Assembly: GCA_948467735.1 (NCBI GenBank)
Contig: CAOKFN010000003.1
Coordinates: 1 to 64,000, forward strand
Length of the DNA: 64,000 nt
Direction: 5' to 3'
Source of the DNA: an uncultured bacterium
GTDB taxonomy: Bacteria > Bacillota > Clostridia > Lachnospirales > Lachnospiraceae
The stretch's first letter is position 1. The number at the start of each line of letters is the position of its first letter. Under the pieces are notes generated by a model, which saw only the letters and a list, made by a program, of their open reading frames with translations, searched no databases and was not told the origin of the DNA. Positions 53,834 to 62,623 of this stretch are shown here, one piece after another. Made by a program: the position numbers and the translations under genes.

Positions 53834-54780
53834 ACACGCTGGATGTTTGCTTTATAGGGATAGGCTCCATTGCCGGAAGGCATATTAAAAATCTTAGAAC
53901 AATCTGTGCCGAACGTAATATCAAATTAAATATTGACGCCGTCAGACGAAACATCATAAGGGATGAAAAAGCGTCGGAACTTCAGCTTAGAACCGTATAT
54001 TCCGATTGCAATGCAATCAAGACTCAATATGACGTCATCTTCATAACGAATCCTACGGAGTATCATATTGACAGCTTGAAGAACACAATGGCATACGGCA
54101 GAAATTTTTTTATTGAAAAACCTATTTCATCCGTGAATCAAATAAACGACGTGAAAGCCTTGCAGCTCAAGGAACAGGCTGTTTACTATGTGGCCTGTCC
54201 CTTACGGTACAATGCGGTCATTCAATACATGAAAGAGCATGTGGATTTTCAGAAAGTCATTTCCATCCGAAGCATTTCATCCAGCTATTTACCGGAATGG
54301 CGTCCGGGTACGGATTATCGAAAAACATATAGTGCAAGGAAAGATTTAGGCGGCGGTGTTTCCACGGATTTAATTCATGAGTGGGATTATCTGACATTCC
54401 TTGTCGGAATGCCCCAGAAGGTATTCTCTATGTGCGGCAGAAAATCGGCGCTTGAAATAGACAGCGAGGATTATGCCATTTATATAGCGGAGTATTCTGA
54501 TAAGATAGTTGAACTGCATTTAGACTACTTTGGCAGAAAAACAATCCGCCAGATAATGCTATTGACAGACAGCGATACTATCTGCGGGGATATCGCAAAC
54601 AATAGGCTGGAATTTATGAGGACAGGTGAAATCATCGATTTTAAGGAGACCCGCGATGACTATCAGATCAGGGAATTAAATCATTTCCTTGATATGATTG
54701 AGGGAAAAGTGAAACCTGACAGCAATATTGCCCACGCGGTTGATGTGTTAAATTTGACTCAGGGAAGGATAGGAAAATAA
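53830..54780 (+). CDS. Gfo/Idh/MocA-family oxidoreductase 2
   Basis: The 316-aa protein has the Rossmann motif CFIGIGSIAGRHIKNL and the family segment FFIEKPISS (E-K-P motif), which the first oxidoreductase replaces with FTELNLVPD. It starts with GTG overlapping the previous stop, preceded by GGAGGG. The intact EKP motif suggests this one is the typical catalyst; the pair may work in sequence or as a heteromer (inference). Confidence 0.87.
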   Translation: MNTLDVCFIGIGSIAGRHIKNLRTICAERNIKLNIDAVRRNIIRDEKASELQLRTVYSDCNAIKTQYDVIFITNPTEYHIDSLKNTMAYGRNFFIEKPISSVNQINDVKALQLKEQAVYYVACPLRYNAVIQYMKEHVDFQKVISIRSISSSYLPEWRPGTDYRKTYSARKDLGGGVSTDLIHEWDYLTFLVGMPQKVFSMCGRKSALEIDSEDYAIYIAEYSDKIVELHLDYFGRKTIRQIMLLTDSDTICGDIANNRLEFMRTGEIIDFKETRDDYQIRELNHFLDMIEGKVKPDSNIAHAVDVLNLTQGRIGK

Positions 54781-54781
54781 T

Positions 54782-55534
54782 ATGAGATTTCTTTTTACGA
54801 TCTGCGGCAGGGCGGGATCAAAGGGGATAAAAAATAAAAATATCAGGCCCTTTGTGGGAAAACCTTTACCTTATTATACGCTGTCTGCCATTGACCTTTA
54901 TATCAGGAGATATGGTGCAAAAAACTGTGATATTGTTGTAAACTCTGACAGTCCGGAGCTTCTCTCAATGATGAGCGACAATAAAATTCGTCCTGTGGAA
55001 TTGATAGAACGCAGTCCGGAGCTTGGCGGCGATACGGTGGGAAAAGTAGATGTGATACATAATTGTCTGGATTTAATTCAGAGCAGAAAAGGATATGCGT
55101 ATGATGTGGTGGTGGATTTGGATATTACCTCGCCGCTTCGGAGGGTGAATGATATTAAGTGTTTAATTGATACACATATTCGTACAAAAGCAGACGTAAC
55201 CACTTCGGTTGTGGCGGCAAGGCGAAACCCCTATTTTAACCAGCTGAAAAAGACGGAACGGGGCTTTTGTAAGGTATGTGAATCAAATTTTACCGCAAGA
55301 CAGCAGGCGCCTGATATTTATGATATGAACGCTTCTTTGTATGCGTACAATCCGGAACATTTAAAGTCCGGAAAACAGGTTCTTGACGGGTATGTAGAGA
55401 TAATAGAAATGTATGACACGGGTATCTTGGATTTAGATCATGAAAATGATATGGAATTAATGGGGGTGATTGCAGAATATTTGTTTCAAAATAATGAGCA
55501 GTTTAAAGAGGTGTATGATAATTGTTTTATATAA
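54782..55534 (+). CDS. neuA: CMP-nonulosonate cytidylyltransferase (NeuA/LegF/PtmB)
   Basis: This enzyme activates the nonulosonic acid as its CMP derivative. The 250-aa protein has the family N-terminus TICGRAGSKGIKNKNIRP with the conserved R-x-GSKG(I)-K-NKN residues and the later DLDITSPLR. It is the last step supplying the sialyltransferase-like enzyme at 44074. Confidence 0.92.
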   Translation: MRFLFTICGRAGSKGIKNKNIRPFVGKPLPYYTLSAIDLYIRRYGAKNCDIVVNSDSPELLSMMSDNKIRPVELIERSPELGGDTVGKVDVIHNCLDLIQSRKGYAYDVVVDLDITSPLRRVNDIKCLIDTHIRTKADVTTSVVAARRNPYFNQLKKTERGFCKVCESNFTARQQAPDIYDMNASLYAYNPEHLKSGKQVLDGYVEIIEMYDTGILDLDHENDMELMGVIAEYLFQNNEQFKEVYDNCFI

Positions 55535-55539
55535 ACTAG

Positions 55540-55580
55540 GGAACCCTTCTGGTTCCGACGCCTGCAAAGCAATTTGCAGG
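55540..55580. other. Two adjacent hairpins after neuA
   Basis: GGAACC/GGTTCC (55540-55545, 55551-55556) and CCTGCAAA/TTTGCAGG (55561-55568, 55573-55580; loop GCAA) form two perfect short stems directly after the neuA stop. They lack U-tracts, so they may reduce read-through or stabilise the upstream message rather than end it fully. Confidence 0.5.
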
Positions 55581-55679
55581 AACTGCTAAAAATTACTTTA
55601 AGTATTTTCCAGCATTTTTAATTTTTATAGCAATTTCTTAAGCAGGCTTTTATGATAAAACAGCAGGGAGGATGCGTTT

Positions 55680-57008
55680 ATGGGTACGGTATTTATTGTA
55701 CATTGTATCGATACGGAAGGGCCGTTGTATGAGGAGTTTACAGTTCCGTTTGAAATGATAAAAAATATCTATGGAATTCAGATAGAACCTTCCGAGGAAA
55801 ATTTAAGGAAATTGAGAAACGGCGAAATTGATCTAAAGGGAAATGAAATTGCTGTTCAAAGCATGATCGATAAGCAGAAAATGGCAACGAAGGGCAGCTG
55901 GGAGGAAATCGAAACCATGCTGGCTGAGATTTCTGCCGACGGGTTCCGAAGGGAGCTTCCTGATTCCACAGGCGGCGGCTGGGTGTATAGCTGGTTCTGC
56001 ATGGATCATGTGGGCTTTACCGGCCAGAATCCCAGAAGGCGGGATGCAGGCCATCATAAGATTTTTGATAAATATTTGAAAATGACAAAAGAACAGAATA
56101 AAGGAGATATTGTACAATTCCACCATCATCCGGTATCGCTTTCCGGAAACTATAATGACTCCGGAACGGCTTTTTGGGGAACCGAAAATCTGAATCAAAT
56201 TCTATGCAGAAAGATTATAGACAGGCAGTGGTTTCCGACGGCATTCAGGCCGGGATTTCACACGGAACGCCCGGATTCTCATTGGTTTCTGGAACAATGG
56301 ATTCCCTTTGATTATGGAAATCAGTCGTATGAGGAAGAAAAACATGAACAGCTGGATATGAGCGGAGGACGATTCGGCGATTGGCGTCATGCGCCCGCAG
56401 AATGGCGTCCATATCACCCCTCTTATACGGATTATCAAAGCAAAGGAACCTGTAAAAGATGGATTACCAGATGCCTGAACATGTATGCAAGAATGCGCCA
56501 GCTCACGCAGGAAGAAGTGGATAAGGCATTTCGGATGGCGGCGGAGGGTGAAAACTGCATTTTAGCTTTTACGGATCATGATTATAAAGACATGGTATAT
56601 GAAATAAAACGAGTCAGAGAATTGATAGCAAAATCTGCTGAAAAATATAAGGACGCCCGGTTTGAATACTGCGATGCTGTGACGGCAATGCGCAAGTGCC
56701 TGAATTTAGCGAAGGAAGACATTGGTTTAACGGCAGAAATCAAGGATTCCCGTCTGGTCGTAACCTCAAAAAACAATATTTTTGGAGCCCAGCCATTTTT
56801 GGCAGTCAGGGACAAGCATGACAATTATTACTGGGATAACTTTGACTTTGCGGCTGAAAATATGTGGACATATACCTTTGACAATAATACGATTGGCTTG
56901 GATTTCGTTGACACGCTGGGAATAGCCGCAAATAATTCTTATGGCAGGTGCGAAATACTTACGTTTTCAGACGGAAAATTTAAAAAAACCATCTTAAATC
57001 AGCAATAG
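55680..57008 (+). CDS. Divergent polysaccharide deacetylase-like (NodB superfamily) protein
   Basis: The 442-aa protein starts with FIVHCIDTEGPLYEEF, followed later by VQFHHHPVSLSGN and AFRPGFHTERPDSHWFLEQW. These resemble the Asp-containing first motif, the His-x3-His-like metal site and the R-P-x-G motif of NodB-type carbohydrate deacetylases, but the family match is distant. The last 100 residues look like a separate beta-rich domain. GGGAGG precedes the ATG. Its place between neuA and a methyltransferase suggests N-deacetylation or another tailoring of the nonulosonic acid (inference). It has no signal peptide, so it is probably cytoplasmic. Confidence 0.6.
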   Translation: MGTVFIVHCIDTEGPLYEEFTVPFEMIKNIYGIQIEPSEENLRKLRNGEIDLKGNEIAVQSMIDKQKMATKGSWEEIETMLAEISADGFRRELPDSTGGGWVYSWFCMDHVGFTGQNPRRRDAGHHKIFDKYLKMTKEQNKGDIVQFHHHPVSLSGNYNDSGTAFWGTENLNQILCRKIIDRQWFPTAFRPGFHTERPDSHWFLEQWIPFDYGNQSYEEEKHEQLDMSGGRFGDWRHAPAEWRPYHPSYTDYQSKGTCKRWITRCLNMYARMRQLTQEEVDKAFRMAAEGENCILAFTDHDYKDMVYEIKRVRELIAKSAEKYKDARFEYCDAVTAMRKCLNLAKEDIGLTAEIKDSRLVVTSKNNIFGAQPFLAVRDKHDNYYWDNFDFAAENMWTYTFDNNTIGLDFVDTLGIAANNSYGRCEILTFSDGKFKKTILNQQ

Positions 57009-57120
57009 ACGGACAACTGTTATTGCAGCGTTTGTTTTCACATAGGTAATCAGCATGGCGCATCAAAGGAAAGAGTTTAAAGTCGTTCATTATGGCTTCA
57101 AAAAGGAGGATATTAGGTAA

Positions 57121-57909
57121 ATGAATAGAAAAGAATATTGGAATGAAGAATATGTAAAATATTGGAAGTCAGTAACAGCCGAGGCGGACGATGGAGAAGG
57201 CGTTGTAAGCAGGATAGAAAAGACAACCCGCGGGGACTATAAAGTACCGGGAGAAAAAGAGGCAATCAATTTATTCCGATGTCTGCAATATGAAAAATCT
57301 GATAAACTGCTGGATTATGGGTGCGGGTTTGGGCGGTTTTATCCTTTTTTCAGGGAAATTTCCAATTATTATGGAATCGATCTTTCCAGCGCAATGATTC
57401 AAGAGAGTATTCGGCTGTATCCGGAAAATGCGGAGCAGTTTGTAGTGGCAGAGGGTGAAGACCTGCCGTTTGAAGACAATTTTTTTGACAAAATTATCTG
57501 CTATGGTGTTTTTGACGCCTGCTATCAGGAAAAGGCTTTGGCAGAAATGTTAAGATGCACTTGCGAGGGCGGTATAATTCTGGTAACAGGAAAGAATGCG
57601 GATTATCCGGAGGATGACGAGCAGGCGTTTATCGCGGAAGAAGCTGCGCGCAAAAAAGGACATCCAAATTATTTTACCGATGTAAAAAAATTAATACCGC
57701 AGCTTGAAAGATATGCGGATATCAAACAAGAACGATTCTATAGATGTCGAGGAGATTTTGTCAAAGAAGAATTTTCAAGTACAATGTCTGATAAGTTTTA
57801 TGAGTGGGTATTGATTATACAAAAAAAGAAGCATGAAGAATATAAATTTGAAGGTTTTTCAGATGCTTACTCAAACACATGGCGTATCAAAAATGTATGT
57901 AAATCTTAG
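57121..57909 (+). CDS. Class I SAM-dependent methyltransferase
   Basis: The 262-aa protein has the SAM-binding motif I LLDYGCGFGRFYP, motif II YGIDLSS, and a post-motif LPFEDNFFDKIICYGVFDAC. It is the last gene of locus B. A sugar N- or O-methyltransferase acting on a locus B sugar, perhaps on an amine freed by the preceding deacetylase-like protein, is plausible but not shown. Confidence 0.82.
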   Translation: MNRKEYWNEEYVKYWKSVTAEADDGEGVVSRIEKTTRGDYKVPGEKEAINLFRCLQYEKSDKLLDYGCGFGRFYPFFREISNYYGIDLSSAMIQESIRLYPENAEQFVVAEGEDLPFEDNFFDKIICYGVFDACYQEKALAEMLRCTCEGGIILVTGKNADYPEDDEQAFIAEEAARKKGHPNYFTDVKKLIPQLERYADIKQERFYRCRGDFVKEEFSSTMSDKFYEWVLIIQKKKHEEYKFEGFSDAYSNTWRIKNVCKS

Positions 57910-58377
57910 GCATGTTTGACAGAAGACGTATGTTATTACTTTTTTTGTCTATATTGGTCGATGTAATTTCCTTTACTTCTACAAAAAATGATATTATAAT
58001 AATCTTGAATAAAAGGGAAATTCAAAGTAAATAAAAGGCGGCTTACCTAAATGGCAGGCCGTCTTTTACTTCTGCAAAAACTGAGTTAACTCCGAGAAAA
58101 AATCGCCGCCGCAGTTCCCGTCCATCGTTGAAGTATTCTTCTATAACCTGCTTATATTCCTGTTCTATGCTTTTGTATTTGTTGATCAGCTTTTAACATC
58201 AGCAGTTATGGCTCACTGTTTGTTAATTGGGATAACAGCTGGCGTATAGCGGACGAGCACATTGGGGATTGCCAACAGCTGGCAGAGGGAGGATGTGCTG
58301 CGAAAAAGGTGAATCAGGAACTGACTTACATGCCAATTTCCCGGGAGCAAAGCTTGTATCTGCAAGGGGTGTATCGT
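57910..58377. other. Convergent intergenic region between locus B and the third locus
   Basis: The region contains a bidirectional terminator (58033-58067). A minus-strand open stretch of about 45 codons at 58053-58190 (IEQEYKQVIEEYFNDGREL) has no start. A plus-strand open stretch at about 58230-58400 lacks a start and homology. Both may be decayed gene ends; neither is supported as a functional gene. Confidence 0.45.
58033..58067. terminator. Bidirectional intrinsic terminator
   Basis: AAAAGGCGGC (58033-58042) pairs with GCCGTCTTTT (58058-58067) with one G-T wobble. The stem is flanked by A-runs on the left and T-runs on the right, so it can terminate transcripts from both sides, as fits the converging loci. 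Confidence 0.82.
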
Positions 58378-58887
58378 TCATTCGGCGGTATACCAGATGT
58401 ACTGCGCCAGATGTTTTTCCAAGTACTCTCCCAAAATATATGTTCTTATCCGAGGGTGCTCGTTTAAGAATTCATGCACTGGGGAATACCCCTGTTTTTC
58501 ATAAAATCGGCGGGCCCGCCTGTTTTCCGGCGCTACATACCAGTAGATGCACTTTAAATGCAGCTGTTCCCTGCCGATGCGCAGTATTTCATTCATGCCG
58601 TACCGGGAATATCCCTGTCCCATTGCTTCCAGCCGCACCGCTATGGCAAATTCCGCAGTATCATCCCGGATGTTTTTCAGGCTTGCTGTGCCCATGTAGG
58701 TATCGGTTTCATCCACAATTGCCATATGCAGACTGCTTTTGTCCGTATGCGCTGCTTTGATAAAGCGTTTGCAGTCTTCTAAAGTCATTGAAGCAAAGTC
58801 CGTCTGTAGAAATTCTACAACGGAAGGGGTATGCATCCACTCCAGCATGAGCGGGGCATCTTTGGGTTCAAGTGTTCGCAGCTTCAT
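58378..58887 (-). CDS. GNAT-family N-acetyltransferase
   Basis: The 169-aa protein has the GNAT fold, with the acetyl-CoA-binding region AVRLEAMGQGYSRYGMNEIL (a degenerate Q/R-x-x-G-x-G/A loop) and the late YWYVAPENRRARRFYEKQGY. In a locus with FdtA/FdtB it could N-acetylate a 3-amino-3,6-dideoxy sugar nucleotide. The usual FdtC/QdtC is a beta-helix enzyme, so this is only a candidate. The start overlaps the acyltransferase stop by 4 bp. Confidence 0.85.
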   Translation of the reverse strand: MKLRTLEPKDAPLMLEWMHTPSVVEFLQTDFASMTLEDCKRFIKAAHTDKSSLHMAIVDETDTYMGTASLKNIRDDTAEFAIAVRLEAMGQGYSRYGMNEILRIGREQLHLKCIYWYVAPENRRARRFYEKQGYSPVHEFLNEHPRIRTYILGEYLEKHLAQYIWYTAE

Positions 58888-59990
58888 TTTGCTCTCCTTT
58901 CTGCTTCAGGCAGCATGTAATTGCAAAATTTCTTTCTCAGCCTTCTGCTGAGCGGCTTTTCAAAAACTTCATGCAGCAATACCGCCAAAATAAAACATAT
59001 TGAAAACGCAAGCAGAATTTTTAGGAAATTATTTTCTATATTGAGCGCTTCCGTTATCATAAACGCAATATCATTTGAGAAAAACTGCGCAAGAAAAAAG
59101 GTGTATGATATGGCGCTTAAATATTTTATTGTTTTCGGGTAAGATTTACCCCCCCCCAAATTGCTGCAGCCAAGCAGCATGACAGCAAATATAGGGAGAC
59201 CAATCCAGCTGTATAAATTAAAATTTCCAATGGCAATATTCAATTTCACAGCTGCCGTAACTCCGATGATTAAAACAGCCGCTTCACCTAAAATGCTGAC
59301 AGGGTGGAATATAATTTTTGACAGTATTCTACAACTCATAATATCATCTCTCATTGAACACAATATCACTCCAACCAAAAATTCCATTATACGATAAAAG
59401 GGACTGTCATATATCCATTGTATTTCAAAGAGCCGGACAACAATAGGCGCATACAGCAGGACAAACACAGCCAGCCCCGCCACTATCACTTTCGCTTTTG
59501 GTTTTAACTGTTTTATCATCTGCTGGATAAATGGATAAAGTAAATAGCACAATAAAATACATGATATAAACCACGTGCCTCCATTATGGCTGATTGTAAA
59601 TAATGTGCTGAAGGTTGTTTGGATTCCCAGTAGTTCCACAGGCAGTAAAACTATATTTTGAAGAAAGGTTTCTTCGCCTTTAAACAATATATATAAAATT
59701 GACACAATATAATAGATGGGCATAATACTGATAAACCTCTTCAAATAAAAGGCGGAAGCATTTTCTAAGCGTATCAAATCAACCTGCTGGTAATTTAGGT
59801 ATAACGAAAATCCCGACAGCATGAAAAAAGCTGTCATAAATATAGCCCCCATTGTGGCAAAAGGCTGTAAAAGGCCGTAATTACAGTTTAAATTTTGGTT
59901 TGCTGCGGAATGAAAAGCACATATGGCCGCCGCGGAAACAATCCTGAAAATATCAAGACCTATGTATCTGATTTTATCATGTTTATCCAT
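58884..59990 (-). CDS. Membrane acyltransferase (acyltransferase 3 / OafA family)
   Basis: The 368-aa protein has about 10 membrane segments and the family N-terminal active region (IFRIVSAAAICAFHSAANQN). It would O-acetylate a cell-surface or lipid-linked sugar. A C9 run on the plus strand (59149-59157; G9 in the gene) encodes NLGGGK and lies about three quarters along the gene, so slippage would remove the C-terminal segments. Confidence 0.88.
   Translation of the reverse strand: MDKHDKIRYIGLDIFRIVSAAAICAFHSAANQNLNCNYGLLQPFATMGAIFMTAFFMLSGFSLYLNYQQVDLIRLENASAFYLKRFISIMPIYYIVSILYILFKGEETFLQNIVLLPVELLGIQTTFSTLFTISHNGGTWFISCILLCYLLYPFIQQMIKQLKPKAKVIVAGLAVFVLLYAPIVVRLFEIQWIYDSPFYRIMEFLVGVILCSMRDDIMSCRILSKIIFHPVSILGEAAVLIIGVTAAVKLNIAIGNFNLYSWIGLPIFAVMLLGCSNLGGGKSYPKTIKYLSAISYTFFLAQFFSNDIAFMITEALNIENNFLKILLAFSICFILAVLLHEVFEKPLSRRLRKKFCNYMLPEAERRAK
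59149..59157 (-). repeat. G9 homopolymer tract in acyltransferase gene
   Basis: Nine consecutive G on the coding strand, in frame as TTG GGG GGG GGT. A one-base change shifts the frame. Confidence 0.9.
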
Positions 59991-60066
59991 ATTGTTTTAT
60001 TTTTCTCCTGCAATATTGTAAAATCTGTCATTAGTTACCAGTCGCATAAACTATCGGCCTTGATTT

Positions 60067-61497
60067 TTATTTTTGATGAGTTCCTTTCAATTTGGCGGTC
60101 AGTCCTTTCATGTCCTCCTTGTAAAGCAGCAGGAAAAATCCGCAGCATCCCACAGCGGCCGCTAAGTTCAACAAAACCATTTGACTGCCTATTATTCTAC
60201 TCAAGATGATATAGGCAGCCGTTATAAGAACTGACACAATAAAACGCCCTCTGATTACCATCAGCTTCATTCTGCAAAGTACAATAACTGCCACAATATC
60301 CGCTATTGCATACCCCGTCAAGGTTGCGACAGCCGCCCCTTCAATTCCTATCGCTGGAATCAGGACAAGATTTAAGATTAGGTTGACTATCGCCCCGCTT
60401 GTAAGGATAAATAAGTTTGGCCAAGTTTTCTTAATCACAAGAAACTGATTACTGGCTACTTGAAATAACATTTGCAGCAGCGGCGCCAAAAACAGATAGG
60501 GGGATACAATATATCCTCTGACATAATCGCCGGTGAATAAGAGGCTGTAAATCGGATGCGCTAATGCAAAGATAAACACGGAACATCCAAAGGAAATTAC
60601 TCCTAAGTATTCAAAAACCAAGGAATTTGTCTTTACCTGTCCATCCTCTTTCATTGTGGAAAAGGCAAAATACTGCCATCCGCCTGCGAATGCTTGATAA
60701 ATTAGCTGGCTGGCATTACCCAGTTTAGAGCCTACCGAGTAAATTCCTGCTTCCCCGACATTCAACAGATTGGTAATCATCAGTTTATCACAAGAGTTAA
60801 ACACCCAGTAAATTAAAAAGTTTGGCAGCAGAGGAATGGCAATCGCCAGCATTTGTTTCAAGTATCCTAAGTGAAACCTTTTAAGGTGAAACCATTTGTG
60901 ATTTAATAGACCAAAAACCGTTTCTATAATGATGCCTGATAACAAGCCTGCTGCCGGAAGGGCAATGATATAATGACCATTCAGCAGCAGCGGGATGGAA
61001 ATGGAATAGGACAGCAAAGGGCTTAAGGTATTGGCAATCAGGAAAATCTTCCGTTTATTCTGCATACGGGTCGGTGCGGATATAATGGAATTGCCCGCAC
61101 TTGCAAGGGCTGCGAAGGCGCCAATATACACCAGAAAATTATACTGACTGTCTCCCAGAAAATATTGTGCAATCTGCTCCTTGAACAGCAGCATAAGTCC
61201 AAATACCGCCAGCGATGATGCAGATGTAAAAAGAAATGCGGTAGAACAGATGTCTTTTTTATAATTGTCATCTTCCTTTTCAAAAAACATTCTGTACATT
61301 GCATCATACATGCCCATGACAGCCAATGCGGAACAAAGGGAAATTATGGTATTAGTCATGTCGCTGAGGCCAAAATATTTCGTATCGGGCATCAATCGTG
61401 TCACGACAGGCAGCATGATTAACGGAATTATTTTGTTGATAATTCCGCCCATTCCATATATTAGAAAATTTTCGATAAATAGTTTTATCTTATTCAT
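60067..61497 (-). CDS. Polysaccharide flippase (Wzx-type), third locus
   Basis: The 476-aa protein has about 12-14 hydrophobic segments and the N-terminal FLIYGMGGIINKIIPLIMLP, then VVTRLMPDTKYFGLSD, of the Wzx/RfbX family. With the FdtA/FdtB genes upstream it belongs to a third glycan locus that continues beyond the right edge. The 76-bp gap to the acyltransferase gene downstream is unremarkable. Confidence 0.92.
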   Translation of the reverse strand: MNKIKLFIENFLIYGMGGIINKIIPLIMLPVVTRLMPDTKYFGLSDMTNTIISLCSALAVMGMYDAMYRMFFEKEDDNYKKDICSTAFLFTSASSLAVFGLMLLFKEQIAQYFLGDSQYNFLVYIGAFAALASAGNSIISAPTRMQNKRKIFLIANTLSPLLSYSISIPLLLNGHYIIALPAAGLLSGIIIETVFGLLNHKWFHLKRFHLGYLKQMLAIAIPLLPNFLIYWVFNSCDKLMITNLLNVGEAGIYSVGSKLGNASQLIYQAFAGGWQYFAFSTMKEDGQVKTNSLVFEYLGVISFGCSVFIFALAHPIYSLLFTGDYVRGYIVSPYLFLAPLLQMLFQVASNQFLVIKKTWPNLFILTSGAIVNLILNLVLIPAIGIEGAAVATLTGYAIADIVAVIVLCRMKLMVIRGRFIVSVLITAAYIILSRIIGSQMVLLNLAAAVGCCGFFLLLYKEDMKGLTAKLKGTHQK

Positions 61498-61520
61498 TCT
61501 GCCCGTTCTCCGTATACCTC

Positions 61521-62621
61521 CTAATCAGGAGCGTCCAAATCTATAGTAATTGAAATCACTTTTTCCAGTTTTTTAAAGATAGGAAAGGTAACTTTATTAT
61601 ATATTTCATATACAGCCCAGCAAATGATGTAAAGTCCCATTGCAGTAAGAAAAATTACCCCCCCCAATCTTAAAATACCGCCCTGTACAAACTTTTCTGC
61701 TCCTACATACGGCAGGAAAATAGGATGCAGCAGGTATACGGAAAATGCTCCTTTTGCAAATTCATTTATCACTTTGTTTGTGCCCATACGAAGGCGTGAA
61801 AACAACAGGAAAATCACTACGGCCTCTATAATTACCAAAGGGCTGCAATATTCCCACGCAGTATCTTCATCAAGCAGGCTCCAAGCTGTGAGCACAATTG
61901 TCAAAATGCAGAGTATCAAAAGCAGTGATTGTGTTTTATAGCGTTTTTTAGGCCGTTCCGCAGTACGAATATATGCTCCGATTATATATAAAAGAGTAAA
62001 ATTGACTATGGTATATCCCCATTGGCTGCCCCATGCGCCTATAGTGCTTAGTCCCATCCATTCACGACCGGATGCTGCAGTGAATATATCCACAAGGGAT
62101 GGATAGATTGAGAATAATACTGCCATTATAATTACTGCCTGCCTTTTTTTATGTTCCGATAATTTTTCCATAGCTAAATTAATATACGGAGATATAAAGT
62201 ATAATACTACATACAGTATCACAAAGTAATTAGCCGGAACCAGCGCGCCCATCAAAGATTTTAACGCGAAATCCCTGAATCCAAAGATTACCTTGAACAA
62301 ATAAATCCCTGTTGAGAATATTGTCATCTGTAGTATTAACTGCAGCGGTTTGATAATATTTCGTTTGTTTGTGGTACACATAAAATATCCTGAAATCAAA
62401 ATAAATACGTCAACGGCACAAATAAAAAGAGACTCTAAAAATCGCAGCATTAACTCATTTGCCGAACCTTGGACAACATAATTAAATCCGCCGCCCCCGT
62501 CACGGTGATTGTAATGCAGGATAATAACGCCAATAATTGCTAATATCCGAAGCAGCTCAATATTTGACTGTCGTAGACCTACGGTTGTGTTTTTCTGTGG
62601 TTCCTTGTATGATTTATCCAT
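61521..62621 (-). CDS. Membrane acyltransferase (acyltransferase 3 / WecH-like family)
   Basis: The 366-aa protein has about 10 membrane segments with the family motif NIELLRILAIIGVIILHYNH near the N-terminus. It is a second O-acyltransferase of the third locus. A C8 run on the plus strand (61658-61665; G8 in the gene) encodes RLGGVIF near the C-terminus. The start lies 2 bp after the fdtB-like stop. Confidence 0.9.
   Translation of the reverse strand: MDKSYKEPQKNTTVGLRQSNIELLRILAIIGVIILHYNHRDGGGGFNYVVQGSANELMLRFLESLFICAVDVFILISGYFMCTTNKRNIIKPLQLILQMTIFSTGIYLFKVIFGFRDFALKSLMGALVPANYFVILYVVLYFISPYINLAMEKLSEHKKRQAVIIMAVLFSIYPSLVDIFTAASGREWMGLSTIGAWGSQWGYTIVNFTLLYIIGAYIRTAERPKKRYKTQSLLLILCILTIVLTAWSLLDEDTAWEYCSPLVIIEAVVIFLLFSRLRMGTNKVINEFAKGAFSVYLLHPIFLPYVGAEKFVQGGILRLGGVIFLTAMGLYIICWAVYEIYNKVTFPIFKKLEKVISITIDLDAPD
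61658..61665 (-). repeat. G8 homopolymer tract in acyltransferase gene
   Basis: Eight consecutive G on the coding strand (TTG GGG GGG GTA), near the 3' end of the gene. Slippage would alter the last membrane segments. Confidence 0.88.
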
Positions 62622-62623
62622 TG

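Noticed and set aside
58269..58760. Plus-strand open frame opposite the GNAT gene
   Set aside because: Cys/Pro-rich shadow of the GNAT gene, which has clear family motifs.
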